Origin: Micrasema longulum
Taxonomy: Eukaryota; Arthropoda; Insecta; Trichoptera; Brachycentridae
Assembly: GCA_022494885.1 (NCBI GenBank)
Contig: JAGVSM010004938.1
Coordinates: forward strand, 1 to 64,000
Length of the DNA: 64,000 bases
Direction of reading: 5' to 3'
Both the position numbers and the translations under genes were made by a program. Of the stretch, positions 20,820 to 31,949 are shown in pieces; position 1 is the first letter of the stretch; every line of letters starts with the position of its first letter. The notes under the pieces are model-generated. The model was not told the origin of the DNA, did not search any database, and worked only from the letters and a program-made list of their open reading frames with translations.

Positions 20820-21660
20820 CGAGAATGTATTTATGTTGTATTAAACTTAAAATTTACAACACTGTTCAATATTATAATTATGACGTATAAACAAATGTGC
20901 AACAAATACAACTGTACTTATTTTTAATCCAAATTCAAATGAAGTTTCACTAGAAAAATTATTGTTTAATTATTTTATCGCTCGTCGTATTTAAGATATA
21001 CTCGTATTTATTTATTTTATTATTTATTAACATATAAACGGCGCGCAGTGCCTTTTACCTTAAAAAGATACATATTAAAAATAATATAAACATTTCAATA
21101 AATATGAAAAATGTAAAATTAAACACAAAAGTATTTTTTTATATAAATACTATATATATAACACAGCAGTTTTGTATAAAGAACATATTTAGATATAAAA
21201 AAATAATTATAAGTATATTATTTACAATAAAATTATTTTGATTAAAAAAAAACATAAATTAAAAAAATTGTTACAATAATGACAATTAAAGCAATTAAAA
21301 AAAAAAGTAAACACGTAAATATGGTACACAATAGTACCCATACAAAAGTAAACATAGAAAACACTTGAATCTAAAAAATGTAAATTACCGTTCATCATCT
21401 TTGAAATGATTAAATAGAGTTGATTTATATAAGCTTTACTAAGTGAAAAATATCAGCAACGTCGGAATAGTTATTGCCGAGTACATGGAGTCGATTCAGA
21501 ATAGCATATTATAAGTATATTATACAATATGTTTTTAAAATCCATTAAATGCAAATTAAATATTTCTAATAACATGTAGATGTGTGTAATGTTAAAGGAA
21601 AATAATAATCATAAATGTTGCAGTGTCTCAGTAAAACATTTTTGTATATTTTTTTCATAA
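20820..21660 (-). mobile_element. LINE family H 3' end, antisense
   Basis: Minus strand: codons at about 21395-21505 read AILNRLHVLGNNYSDVADIF, matching AVLNRLRELGNSYSHVSGIF at 46.3 kb. The 3' end at about 21010-21060 has AAAAGGCACTGCGCGCCGTT, a GGC-rich hairpin, followed by TAATAAATAATAAAATAAAT. It probably splits repeat Y. Confidence 0.6.
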
Positions 21661-21719
21661 TATTTCATACACAAAATATGCAACGGAAGAAGTCTGACAA
21701 GAAACAATAAAAGTTTACG

Positions 21720-22062
21720 TGTGGCAGGAAAGCCATAGGCCATGGCCGGATTTGTTAGTATTACCACTTTCTCATTCGTCTTCCGTAAATAAATTGTCGG
21801 AGGGTTTTCAAGAATAGCGTTATGACAAAGCGATTGAGATGCCCAATCGACTGTTGTGACAAAATGTCACATCTTGCCAGCATAAGGCTCCTGAGTGGTT
21901 TCTCGTTGCCTTCTCTAGCTTTTCTGTTGGGGTTACCTTCTCTTGGCTGGTTAGTTTTGATTTTAAGGCGCCAGTAACTTATGTAAACCGTTATGAGTGT
22001 GATCCCATTGCCCAGGGACGCTAACGAGTTGGACTAGTCAGTAGTGCTACCGTAACAAGAGG
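21720..22062 (+). repeat. Repeat Y, second part
   Basis: GGGGTTACCTTCTCTTGGCT, AACCGTTATGAGTGTGATCC and GACGCTAACGAGTTGGACTA GTCAGTAGTG match 58640-58800. Together with 20462 it frames the antisense LINE. Confidence 0.6.
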
Positions 22063-22079
22063 CATAATTCTTTGAAATA

Positions 22080-22412
22080 CGGTAGAACTTCATTTATCCG
22101 AACTCAAGTCATCTATATTGCTAATTACCCGGATCTTTACCAGAAAATAACAAAAAAGAGATGTTATAATGACAAAAAACAAATCGAGTTTCGTTGTCAA
22201 AGCAAATGACATTGTGGGACATGTTTGAGTCGGTTTGAATATGATTCCAATTCCCTGTGGAATTTCAAATGCAATGAAAATGTTGTCTTAGAGTAAATTT
22301 GCGTTTTCTTTCGAAACATTGCCTTGATTTAATGGTTAATCCAATTATCTCAATTTTCGCACATCCGGATAACGTCTAGCACTTCTCAATCTGGATAATT
22401 AGAGTTTTACTG
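22080..22412. mobile_element. pogo-like MITE, 333 bp
   Basis: The left end CGGTAGAACTTCATTTATCC and the right end (reverse complement) CAGTAAAACTCTAATTATCC form imperfect TIRs. Both are flanked by TA (22078-22079 and 22413-22414). CAGT(A/G)AAAC..C.TTATCC is the kind of TIR found in the pogo/Tigger branch of Tc1-mariner. There is no transposase, so it is non-autonomous. Confidence 0.65.
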
Positions 22413-22689
22413 TATTAATATAGTCCTAAAAGAAAAAAAGTCGTAAGGCGTCTGGATTTTATAAAAATGTTTTAAATCATTTTTATATGGCGTAGGTAAA
22501 TATTGCTTATTAATTAAGGTAAAACTAGAAGTTCAAATTTTATTTGTACAACTATCTTAAATAAAAACAATACAATACAATACGATACGAATACAAAAGC
22601 AAAAATGACAATGTTATGCAATAATTTTTTACTCAAATTCAAGAAATAAGATAGGCAAAATGATCATTATGCAAATGTTATTTTTTTTA

Positions 22690-23215
22690 TTTTTTTTTTT
22701 ATTTGAAAAATTAATTTATTAACCCTTACGGATTATTAAATTCATTTTACAAAAATACTAAAAACATTTTTCATTCATACTCTGTTGTTCAAAATAATAT
22801 TTTTTACATCTTTTGAAAAGTTTGTCTGAGTCTTTTGTTTAGTTTTGTCTGGTAGTTTATTGTATAATTTCAGTCCCTGGTTCGTTAGTCTTGATTGTCC
22901 TTGTCTTGTTTTAGAAAGTTATATATGGTATTTGTCTGATATTCTCGTATTATGTCCATGTTGACTACAATTTTTTTACAAGTTTTAGTTCTTCGTCTAC
23001 AATTACATTAGTGGCTAATTTATGGATAAATTTTAATGATTCTAGTTGAAAGAGTTCAGTTATATTTAATTGCTTAGTTTGTTTAAAAAGTTCTCTAGTT
23101 GCAGTTAGATACGGAAGGTCATATACTAACTTTAATATTTTATTTTGTTGTTTTAAATTTCTGAAACTATTTAAAATTACAGGGCATAAAAAATGAGTGA
23201 AACGTTGAGTCTTTG
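22690..23215 (-). pseudogene. LINE family B ORF2 C-terminus, antisense
   Basis: The minus strand reads LKQQNKILKLVYDLPYLTAT, RELFKQTKQLNITELFQLES and LKFIHKLATNVIVDEELKL. Then, past a stop, it has KTRTIKTNEPGTEIIQ. It matches the 26.5 kb, 27.3 kb and 58.3 kb pieces. The 3' side at 22715-22735 has CCGTAAGGGTTAATAAATTA. It is coding-like over about 300 nt before frame damage. Confidence 0.75.
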
Positions 23216-23890
23216 TATTTGGGAATGAATATTAGTTTACTGATAGCGCCAATGTGTGCTTAACTGATTTCGAGTAAAAATGTCAATTTTGAGATTTGCC
23301 ACTGTTATTCCCGGGGTATTTTGACGGTATTTCTCCACTCACTTTATTCGGAAAATAGCTTTGTCCGTAGTATTATAAATACAGGTATATTTACTGTCTG
23401 AAATGCCGATTTGAATAAACAAACTATTTTTCTTTCCCGACAATTTCCCGTGTTTACGAATTCCTTTTAACCCAAAATGCTTACATTTCCACTTCGCTTC
23501 ATTCCTGTCTTATATATCTTCCAAGTTTTTCGTCTTCTCCGATAAGTTCACAGTTATGCTTCGGTGACTGTCGAGATTCGCTTTGCTTTATCTTAGTTTA
23601 TCTTCTGTGAGCTTTTTATTTATTTACTTCTCGCCCTTAGAAATGGAAACATGGCTACAGCCAACTATCGGAGACACGTCAAGGATACTCGAAATTCAGA
23701 AACGGTTGATAAGCTTTAAATCGTGAATTCTTTGAAATATTTGGCTAATGGAGTACGCGCTTCCTTTGAAACATTTGTTATTTTGGAAGACTTTACTCAC
23801 ATGTTTACATTTTCTTTACGTTTATCTTCTTACAACATATTATTGTTGTTTTAAAATATCATCTTTGACTTAGTGTTTTTTAGCTTGCGG
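23216..23890. other. Unassigned DNA
   Basis: No recognised gene or repeat partner was found in this stretch. Confidence 0.35.
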
Positions 23891-23899
23891 TCGTGATCT

Positions 23900-23962
23900 C
23901 TAGGACCCCCTGGGACTCCCTGGGACCCCCTGGGGGGGGACCTTGCTAGGGGGGTCGCGGGC
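23900..23962. repeat. GC-rich C/G tract with short tandem units
   Basis: AGGACCCCCTGGGACTCCCT, GGGACCCCCTGGGGGGGGAC and GCTAGGGGGGTCGCGGG. Three roughly 12-bp GGGAC(C/T)CCCT units are followed by a G8 run, with potential for hairpin or quadruplex. It is striking in an AT-rich setting. Confidence 0.6.
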
Positions 23963-23984
23963 ACGAGAAAACCAAAAGTAAGAA

Positions 23985-24246
23985 GTCGTCATAATCAAAT
24001 CCTTTCCGCACCTAATGGTGCACAGGGCACTGCGTTGGTATACAGATCGCGGCGTATCTCAATCATTTTTGTTACATGAAGGTAAGATGATCAGTCTTAC
24101 GTTTCGGGTGCCAGTCTAGGGAATATGAAATATTCTAGTATAAAAACACCCTTTTTAAACAATATTTCATGCCATTCATATCGGGAATCAAACCCGAGAC
24201 CTCTAGCATGGTAGGCACATGCGCTGCCCACTACGCCACGAGGCCA
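23985..24246 (-). repeat. tRNA-derived SINE-3, nearly full
   Basis: Minus strand: head CCTCGTGGCGTAGTGGGCAG (A box), GCCTACCATGCTAGAGGTCT, and CGGGTTTGATTCCCGATATG (B box GGTTTGATTCC). The body has GAAATATTGTTTAAAAAGGG, ACTAGAATATTTC, GTAAGACTGATCATCTTACC and ends GTGCACCATTAGGTGCGGAA. Other copies: 36031-36160 (body), 37355-37420 (head), 42115-42592, 54361-54500, 54838-55115 and 60360-60545. Confidence 0.8.
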
Positions 24247-24309
24247 ACAAAAGTAAAAAGTAAGGGATGAAAAACTGGCATTTTATGAGGAGCGGGTAGC
24301 GCCAGATCT

Positions 24310-24540
24310 TAAAGTCCGTTTACACGTGGACAATACAATATTTTATGTTCCAGGATTTGACCATTATCTACGTGTTTACAGCTATTTGTAGGACAGGACG
24401 TTGTTCCGAGACATTGTCACGGAGATAAACGGGCAGGCTATTTTCGCGGAATAATTATTACCTCCACTACCGCACGCGGCCGCATTGTCCTCGTGAAAAC
24501 GTGAACGGGCAGGACCTCATAACTATAGTGATTTTCTCGG
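24310..24540. repeat. Dispersed repeat Z
   Basis: The block 24330-24460 (TTACACGTGGAC, CCAGGATTTGACCATTATC, GACATTGTCACGGAGATAAAC) is related to the inverted block 42590-42720 (CAGGACTCGACCATTGTCCC on the minus strand). Superfamily unknown. It is GC-richer than its surroundings. Confidence 0.4.
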
Positions 24541-25425
24541 CGTGTACGTATCGCTCCCGCGCATTTTTTCTGCCGAATGGCGGAAGGAAAAATTCGTCCG
24601 AATATTTAATTCGTCTTTTGACAATTCCAATACATCTTGGAATAAAACAAATAATATTTTTCTAAACTCGCCCGCCATAAACACCTTCGTGTATACATTT
24701 TGTCACATAATACGTTACTGGCTAATAGAGTCACACATACGGACGAAAACTATTATATAATTATCAACCTTGAAGTTAGCTACAGTTTACAGTAATATAA
24801 CGAACCTTAGTTACTCAAGTTGAAAATTGCAAGCGCAAATCGTACCGTTACACGTTTGTTGTTAAACTAAAAACTAAACCGAACATTTGAAACGCTTCTG
24901 TTATGTATAAATTTTTTTTTAGAAAATTCTACAAATAAAATTTGAGCATTTAGTTATACTTTAACTAATAAAGACTAAATTATATAAAAAACCATTTTAA
25001 GAACAAAACATTGTTTTAAATTTTGTTGTTTGTATACCTGTTAGGACTACTAGACATAATGTTTCATTTCATATGGATATTACTGAAACTAATTGTATAT
25101 TTTTTTTCTTTTTTTCATAAACAGGGCATTTAGTATTTTGATCCTTTTAAATCGAGCCTTAGGTTAATAAATAATTATACGAGTATCTCGAATCAAAATT
25201 CTCATCAAAATTTAATTGAGTTTTTGTTTTTATTGCTTCCTTTTCTCGATTCTTGTCCATTTATCTCGCTTCCGTTCAAACTCAAAGGAAATGCTACATC
25301 AACGAAAACTTTACGTTGAATTCGATAAAGAAAGCGCTGAATCAGATAAGGAGATTATTTTAAAGAACAATCAACTCTTAATCGTCAGAGTTTAAATGGA
25401 AAATGTTTTACAATGGCATTTTTTC
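24541..25425. other. Unassigned AT-rich DNA
   Basis: It contains a 72-codon ORF (24542-24760) with no recognisable motif. No repeat partner was noticed. Confidence 0.35.
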
Positions 25426-25429
25426 AAGT

Positions 25430-25955
25430 TAAAATTTATTTACAATATTTTGAGTTTGTCCAAATGTTTATAGACGAAAGACTGGATTTCACCTCCTCGA
25501 GAGTCATTAAAATTAACAAATTACAACAGAAATTGAGAAAATTACAGAGAAGGGAATATGGAAGTCTAGGCCACTTAAACCAGCCAATGACGGAATAAAA
25601 TCCAGTATTTTGTCTACAAAGATTTGGACACACTCAAAAAAGTTTAAAAATTCAAAATCGTTTTCAGGCGTTGCCTAGTATGTGAAATAATTTGATCAGA
25701 TGAATGTCTTCACAACAGTAAAGGTTTCAGCACTATAATTTCAGTAAAATCAACAGATTGAAGAATTGAAGAATTGAAGAAAAATTCATGTTCAAACATG
25801 GGGAAAATGGTGAATGTTCCACATTGTGTAAAGTGGCCACTTAAACCAGGCAATGACAGATCATAAACCCTGTTAATGCCTAGACTTCCATAAATATTTC
25901 CTTCTTCAAACTGTTTTTCATCCCTGATGTAATTTGTTAATAAGATTAATTTATA
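25430..25955. repeat. Repeat F copy, near full
   Basis: TTTACAATATTTTGAGTTTG, TATAGACGAAAGACTGGATT and AGGGAATATGGAAGTCTAGG are followed by the inverted half: GTAAAGTGGCCACTTAAACC, GATCATAAACCC and TTCATCCCTGATGTAATTTG. The two halves converge on a T-rich centre near 25640. Confidence 0.6.
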
Positions 25956-26399
25956 GCTTCTTATTACTTTGATACATTTGATTTGCTCTGCTCGAAAATA
26001 CATGTACAAAAATATTCTAAAAAAAAAAATTTGACTTTACCAATTTTTGGGATACCTCCTGAATTTAACACCTAAACGCTGTGTTAAGATTTTTTTATTT
26101 CTTAATGCAAGAGTTATACTACAGTTACTCCAAATGTGATGAAATTGAATTATATTTATGTCGAAACAATATTTTTCGTCATCTACGAGTATATACATAA
26201 TTACATATTTTATATATTAATGGCTTATCACTGTACACTTTTTAAAGGAAAAATAATTATGTATGCCGGCGACATAAGGCTTTATTACAAAAATTAATCT
26301 GACGCATTTACTAACAAAGACATAAACGAGGGCCTAACTTGTTGACTAAATAGACAAATAAAAACATACTTAGACTTAATGAAAAAAAAAAGTTATAAA

Positions 26400-27072
26400 T
26401 TTTGTATCTAGAAAAAAAAATCATAAAATATATGCTTACATAAACGAAGAACGACTAATTGAAATTGAATATATAAAATATTTAGGACTAACAAAAAACT
26501 GACAATTGACATGGACAGCTCACATGAACAATTTAATTAGAAAATTAGCAACATTATCGAGTCTTTTTTCAACAATCAAAAATTTTGTTCCGAAAACGGC
26601 AAAAATTTTTATGTGTGAAGCCTATGTCAAATCTAAAATATGTAATATGCAACAACTATGGGGAACAGGAAACCAAAATGACATAAACAGACGACAACGA
26701 CAGCAAAATAAAATATTGAAGCTAGTATATGACCTCCCCTATCTAACACCAACTAAAGAAATTTTTAACAAACTAAACAATTAAATGTTAATGAACTTTT
26801 TTCAAATAGAATCTTTTAAATGTATTTATAAGTTAGCCACTGATATTATTGTAGACAAAGAACTAAAACTTGAAGAAAATTGTAATAAACATGGACATAA
26901 TACAAGAATATCAGAACAATTTTATATATAAATACTGTTTACGATTGTATACTTTTCTCGATGTTCTTGTTATTTTTTTAATATTATGCTATTATTTGTT
27001 TTATTTCTTTTCTCTGGTTTTATTTTAATTGTGTAAAAGGTTCATGGAACCGTAAATAAATAAATACCGCAT
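26400..27072 (+). pseudogene. LINE family B ORF2 C-terminus and 3' end
   Basis: From 26460 it reads IEYIKYLGLTKN, then TWTAHMNNLIRKLATLSSLF and CEAYVKSKICNMQQLWGTGN. It continues RQQNKILKLVYDLPYLTPTK to a stop at 26782, then in another frame FKCIYKLATDIIVDKELKLE. 'IKYLG.T.....TW..HM..L..K' is the region after the polymerase in Jockey-like ORF2. The 3' end at 27037-27066 has the hairpin GGTTCATGGAACC and an AAATAAATAAAT tail. There are no catalytic motifs. Confidence 0.75.
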
Positions 27073-27245
27073 ACAACTTTTTAATCTTTTTTTTTCTATT
27101 GAATATGCTCTGTAACTTGAATTATAAAAATAAAACTTTCATTTTATTGGTTGGTTGAAATAAATTACCATTCGGCAATAAGCCCGCCAATGTACAAATA
27201 ACAATATGCATAAAAAGTTAAATAAAAAAAAAAAAAAAAAAAAAC
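27073..27245 (+). mobile_element. LINE family N 3' terminus
   Basis: TTTTATTGGTTGGTTGAAAT, then ACCATTCGGCAATAAGCCCG CC, ATGTACAAATAACAATATGC and a poly(A) run at 27222-27245. It is the sense copy of the terminus at 52646-52790. The (T)TTGCC..GGCAA hairpin precedes the tail. Confidence 0.6.
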
Positions 27246-27450
27246 ATTTCAAAACAAGACAAGGACAATCCAAACTAATAAATCAGTGACTGAAATTATA
27301 CAATAAATTACCAGACAAAACTAAACAAAAGACTTGGACAAACTTTTTAAAGGGCATAAAAAATATAATTATCAACTAAATATTTTTTTTTTTAATTTTT
27401 GTAAAATGAATGTAACAATCCGTAAAGGTTAATAAATAAATTTCAAACAA
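27246..27450 (+). pseudogene. LINE family B C-terminal fragment
   Basis: It reads FKTRQGQSKLINQ, then TEIIQ-stop, INYQTKLNKRLGQTF with shifts. The nucleotides AAAACAAGACAAGGACAATC and CCAGACAAAACTAAACAAAA match 58360-58445 and, inverted, 22850-22910. It ends CCGTAAAGGTTAATAAATAA. Confidence 0.55.
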
Positions 27451-28590
27451 AAAAAACTTGGTAAATAGCATTTACCGTGTTTTTTTCTAATTTAATAACA
27501 AAGAGGTTTTTTTTCTTATTGTAACTCCACACCGAATTAGTGGTTAAGGATAGTAGGAAAACATACAGTACTCCGAAAAAATTTAAAATGTATGTTTTCG
27601 TTATGTGTATCAATATATTTTTAAAATATAAAGCCTCTCTCACTGAAAAATACAAAAGATTTAAAGTGTAAAGAAAAAAAAATGTTCACAGTATGTTGAG
27701 AGATCACTTATATGACATGATTCTTTGTACGACTCAAGAAAAGTCTATTTGGCTGTGGTAGAAATGGGATGAATATCTTAACGTTTTTAGTCAGAATTCC
27801 AACGTGTCCCCGGAATGTGATCAAATATTATAGTGAAACTTCGGTGTATATTATAATAATGTAGACTAAATTTAATAACCTTACATTACTGAGAGTGGGG
27901 CCATCATATTAAATTATCATGTGTACGGCTAAGTCCCTAAATATTCCTACCTCAAGTGTATTCGACGGGATGCGGATGTCCCGAAATTTTAGAATATTAA
28001 ATTCATCGTATCCTCATGTACTCGTACATACGCTTGTAATCGCACTAAGTTAAGGCTGTAGCCTAGTAAAACGAACGCTAAATTAGGAAATCATACGATT
28101 TTGCCATTTTAAAACGAATGTTTTTTTAGCGCGCAATAATAAAAAAAGAAAAAAACATAAATTGGATAAAATCAATATTTTTTAAAGGTATTTCTGTTAA
28201 AAAATATACTTGTAAGTTTTATGTTACTAAAATATAATTACTTTTAGACCGGCAGATTACGCCATTTCAAATTTAGACTAAACTTAGGTGTCTAGGATCT
28301 CAGTAAAGACTAAGTATTGAAGTGAAATTTGTTTCAATAATTTAAAAATAATAAACTGAACGTGAAAGTGGCGGAAATCAAATTTATTTTTTTCGATTTT
28401 GAAAATAAATACAAGCATTTTAAATCACATACATTTTTGTGACATGTTCCTTTATTTTTACGTAAAATTTTGCCTTCGGTAATACTTAAAAAAAAAAAAT
28501 ATTGAAATACTTTTGTCAAAACTTTTTTGTATAGAATTGTTTTCTTTTTTTAAAAAAAGAAGATAATTATATAACTGTTAAATAAGCAGC
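27451..28590. other. Unassigned AT-rich DNA
   Basis: No credible ORF was found. ORFs of 61-70 codons on the minus strand are T/A-driven. No repeat family was recognised. Confidence 0.35.
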
Positions 28591-28592
28591 AA

Positions 28593-29553
28593 ATGGGCAA
28601 CGAGGCCCATTTAGATTTTAATTCATCAATATGGTCACTCTGCTATTATGTTCATGTTTATAATATAGAAAACATTCAACATAAATTTCTACGATATATA
28701 AACTACAAACTAAACATTCCAATACAAAATGTGAATTATGACTATTTATTAACACTGCTTAACCTAACAACACTTTCTGAAAGAAGAACTATTAATGATC
28801 TCATTGTACTGTATAAAATTGTAAACTCTCTTTTTGACGCACCAAAAATACTTGAATTGATTAATTTTAGAGTACCTGCTGTCAACACTAGGAGTACTTT
28901 ATTGTTTTATTACTCCAGTACTTCTTCCAACCAACAAAACAATTCATTGATACCGAGACTGCATAGGTTAGGTAACACTTATGGAACGGCTGCAGACATT
29001 CTGTCTAATTCTTTACTATCTTATAAGTCCACAATATCAAGTTTATTTGTAGCTGCTCGTCAAACTATTATTGACAATTCAATTTCATAATTAAAAAAAT
29101 ACTTACTTGTTTATTTTTATTACCATATACTTGTTTTTTATTTTTTACTATTATATCAAATTGCATTGTAGTATTGGCAAATACGCATTTCATAGATACA
29201 TATTTTTATTTCTTATTTTTTCGTGATAATATATGCTTGCTTGTTTATTAATTTAACTTAAAATGTCTTTCTTGCTTACCGTAACACTTTATTTATTGTT
29301 TGCTTTGCATAGTTTATTTCATAAGCCTATATCTTTGCATTTTTTGTTTATATGTTTACTGTTTTTTCTTGCATACCTTTGTTATTATTGTTTTTTTTTT
29401 ACTTTGTAAAACTTTTAATCGTATCCTTTTTAACTAATTTCACATTTTTTTCTGAATATTCTGTTTATTATTTAGTATGTTAGCATGTATTTCATTTTTA
29501 TTTTTTGTAAATGCCTTTTAGGCGTTAATGAACAAAATAAATAAATAAATAAG
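28593..29553 (+). pseudogene. LINE ORF2 C-terminus (165 codons) and 3' UTR
   Basis: An open frame at 28593-29090 contains SIWSLCYYVHVYNIENIQHK FLRYINYKL. The last part is the 'ie.vQ.kFLRyi.yk' motif of Jockey/CR1 ORF2. Then come LLTLLNLTTLSERRTINDLI and NFRVPAVNTRSTLLFY, and the end LHRLGNTYGTAADILSNSLL. The 3' UTR of about 430 nt ends in ATGCCTTTTAGGCG, a small hairpin, and AAATAAATAAATAAAT (29537-29553). The first residues are likely not the true start, since this is a truncated copy. Among the LINE pieces here it keeps the longest undamaged C-terminus. Confidence 0.8.
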
Positions 29554-30079
29554 CACAAAATGCAGTGCATACAATGTATTGTCAACAATAAACAAGGCAG
29601 GCCCATTGAGATTATATCTCAATGGGTAGCCATAGCAATATACGTACTTCGGTTCAAAATGAACATACATATTATATGCACCTTTATAACATTTATATAA
29701 TAAGGAATAACATGTAAGTTTGATATAATTCGAATGATAATAATCTGGTGACACAAACAGTTGGCCCGCAGTTCGGGAATTTATAATTATATTGAAACAT
29801 CTTTTCACTATAAAACTGTTATTTATTTATGGATAGAGAGGAACGGAGAGTAGGAAGCGGGTAAAGAAATTCATTACCTATTCGAGCAGGGTGAAATTTA
29901 TTTATTTAGTAACGGTCGTACCCGATTCGTACAAAGTAATGCACAGTAAAAAAAAATATATAAAAGATTTGTGATGAAACAGTGAAATATCGTTAGAAAA
30001 TTCATAAAATATAAGATAATCTTATATTAGTAAATTTTATTTTACACGTAATTATGTACACATACATAGGTAGATTATG
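29554..30079. other. Unassigned AT-rich DNA
   Basis: A 96-codon minus-strand ORF (29518-29808) overlaps the LINE tail and shows no motif. Similar sequence (ACAAAATGCAGT.., AACATACA.AT.ATATTATATGCACC) recurs at 49130-49270, so it is a low-grade dispersed repeat. Confidence 0.4.
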
Positions 30080-30243
30080 TATCATATTTTTCAGACCACG
30101 AGACGCACTTTTTTACACTGAAAATTCAACCAAAAATTGGGGAGCGTCTTATGATTCGATGCGTCTTGTAATCCAAAACATTTTTTTTTGCTTAAATAAT
30201 AGATATATTTTAGGATGCGTCTTATCGTCCGCAAAATATGGTA
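30080..30243. mobile_element. 160-bp pogo-type MITE ('ATAAGACGC' family)
   Basis: The left end TCATATTTTTCAGACCACGA GACGCAC mirrors the right end (reverse complement) CCATATTTTGCGGACGATAA GACGCAT. About 20 of 28 positions agree. TA dinucleotides flank both ends (30080-30081, 30242-30243). Short elements with 'CGGA..ATAAGACGCA' ends are known as non-autonomous Tc1-mariner relatives. The 69-codon ORF spanning it is not a gene. Confidence 0.75.
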
Positions 30244-30515
30244 TATTGTATGCGTTAGCATAAATAAATAGAGTTTTACATATAAACAGATTTAACCTTT
30301 GGATTTCAATTCCTATGCGGTGCTCTATGTATCACTGGGTGTGGATACAAAAATCACGATGAATTTCACTAAGTTCAATATTATTTTTTTTGCTTTCATG
30401 TAATGTGACGTCACTAACGAAGGTGCCACGACCCAATAATAAACATCATTCAATTTAACTCTTTCAACCTGAATAAATTCCTGTGGATATTTAAAAAAAA
30501 TGTATTTTGTATGTA

Positions 30516-31789
30516 CCCGGTTTACCAATAGGGACGATAGGATTTTGTTAGCTCATGCTGCCATATTTTTTTATAATTAATAAAACATATAATACATATA
30601 GTACATATTATGCTCCCTGGAGTTATTTCAAAAATCTCATTTGGGACCGTACATAGAAAAAAAACATTTTTGTGACAATACATAATATCATACATAGTTA
30701 ATACATCCGAAATAGTAAGAAAACATTATTTAAGGAACATAAAACACAGTACTTTACACCATCTATATAAATGACATTAATAACCATCACTTTCAAAAAG
30801 GTTTAAGTAATATTTTTAATTGCGACACTTTTGGATTTTCTATTCAACTTTTCGTGTTTTAGCTCACCGGGCAGTTTATTAAATTCGGAATAGTCAATAC
30901 TTTCCAGAGACCTTCAGCCAAGCTTCAATTAGAGAAACTTAGACACATGAAGATTTAAATTATGATGATGATGACGATCATGATTTAAATTTCGAAATTT
31001 GATCTGCTGTCAGTTGTCATCAATAAGGTTTGACGTTTCACTATGAATCGTTTCACGTTGCCCCAGCGTTTGAAAATTGTACAAATATTATTTAAAAACT
31101 CTAGTAGTTTTGTTCAGCATTTCGTGAAAGAAATGCCGATTTTCATCGAAAAACCGTCTTGTCAGATGAAGCTAATTTTTGTTTAAACGGCTACGTTAAC
31201 AAGCAAATTGGCGGTATTGGTGTAAGGCAAACTCTCAAGTGATTGATGAGGCTCCATTACATCCGGAAAAACTCACTGTCTGGTGTGGATTATGGTATGG
31301 TGACATCATCGGATCATATTTTTTTTAAATTCAAAGACGTACCGTTACTGCGAATGGCGCTATCGTGTCATGCTGAATAATGTTATCTTTTCCCAAATTT
31401 AACAAATTGATGAGGACGATATTCAATTTCTTCCAGACCTTGCCGTACAGCAAGTGTAACGATGGAGATTTTACACTACTAGACTTTTTTCTGGGGGGCT
31501 ATGTTAGATCACAGGTTTACACCAACAAACCCAGGTTTCTTGATGAACTCGAAGCCAGCATTTTCCGCACTAAAGTAGCCATGCTTCACTAAATGCTACA
31601 CTATCATTAAAAATTGGCGTCACCGGGTCAATCAGTGCACGAGAAGCTGTGGTGGTCATTTAAACAATATTTTCTTCAAATCATAAATGGCATACACTCA
31701 CTAATAAAACCATTTCGCAACTTTATTGGTCGAATTTAGTGTGTTTTTATTTCAATTTTAAATCCTATCGTTTTTATCGGTAAACTTTA
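30516..31789 (+). mobile_element. mariner-family transposon with TIRs
   Basis: The left TIR at 30520-30545 (GTTTACCAATAGGGACGATA GGATTT) matches the inverted right end at 31760-31785 in 22 of 26 positions. TA lies 4 bp outside each (30514-30515 and 31790-31791), giving an element of about 1.27 kb, the usual mariner size. The 5' part up to about 30990 is AT-rich and may include a further insertion. The transposase remnant is described at 31043-31686. Confidence 0.85.
31043..31686 (+). pseudogene. mariner transposase, internally deleted
   Basis: It starts MNRFTLPQRLKIVQILFKNS (N-terminal helix-turn-helix region). A deletion then leads directly to VLSDEANFCLNGYVNKQ (first catalytic D, in SDEA). 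It continues APLHPEKLTVWCGLWYGDII, then DDIQF, then a second deletion where the QQDGA segment with the second D should be. DFTLLDFFLGGYVRSQVY follows (the LTPLDFFLWGYVK motif), and the end is WRHRVNQCTRSCGGHLNNIF, stop at 31686. Frame changes occur at about 31150 and 31400. Losing the second catalytic residue and most of the DNA-binding domain makes it inactive. Confidence 0.85.
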
Positions 31790-31949
31790 TACCTCTCTTC
31801 TGTATTTAGATATATTTATTACAGTATTCGCCCGAATATAACACGACCTCGAATATGACTCGATCTACATATTTGTAGCAGGACAAAATAAAAAAATATT
31901 GTTTAAAACAAAAATTAATTAATTATATAAATAAAAGACGAGTGATACT

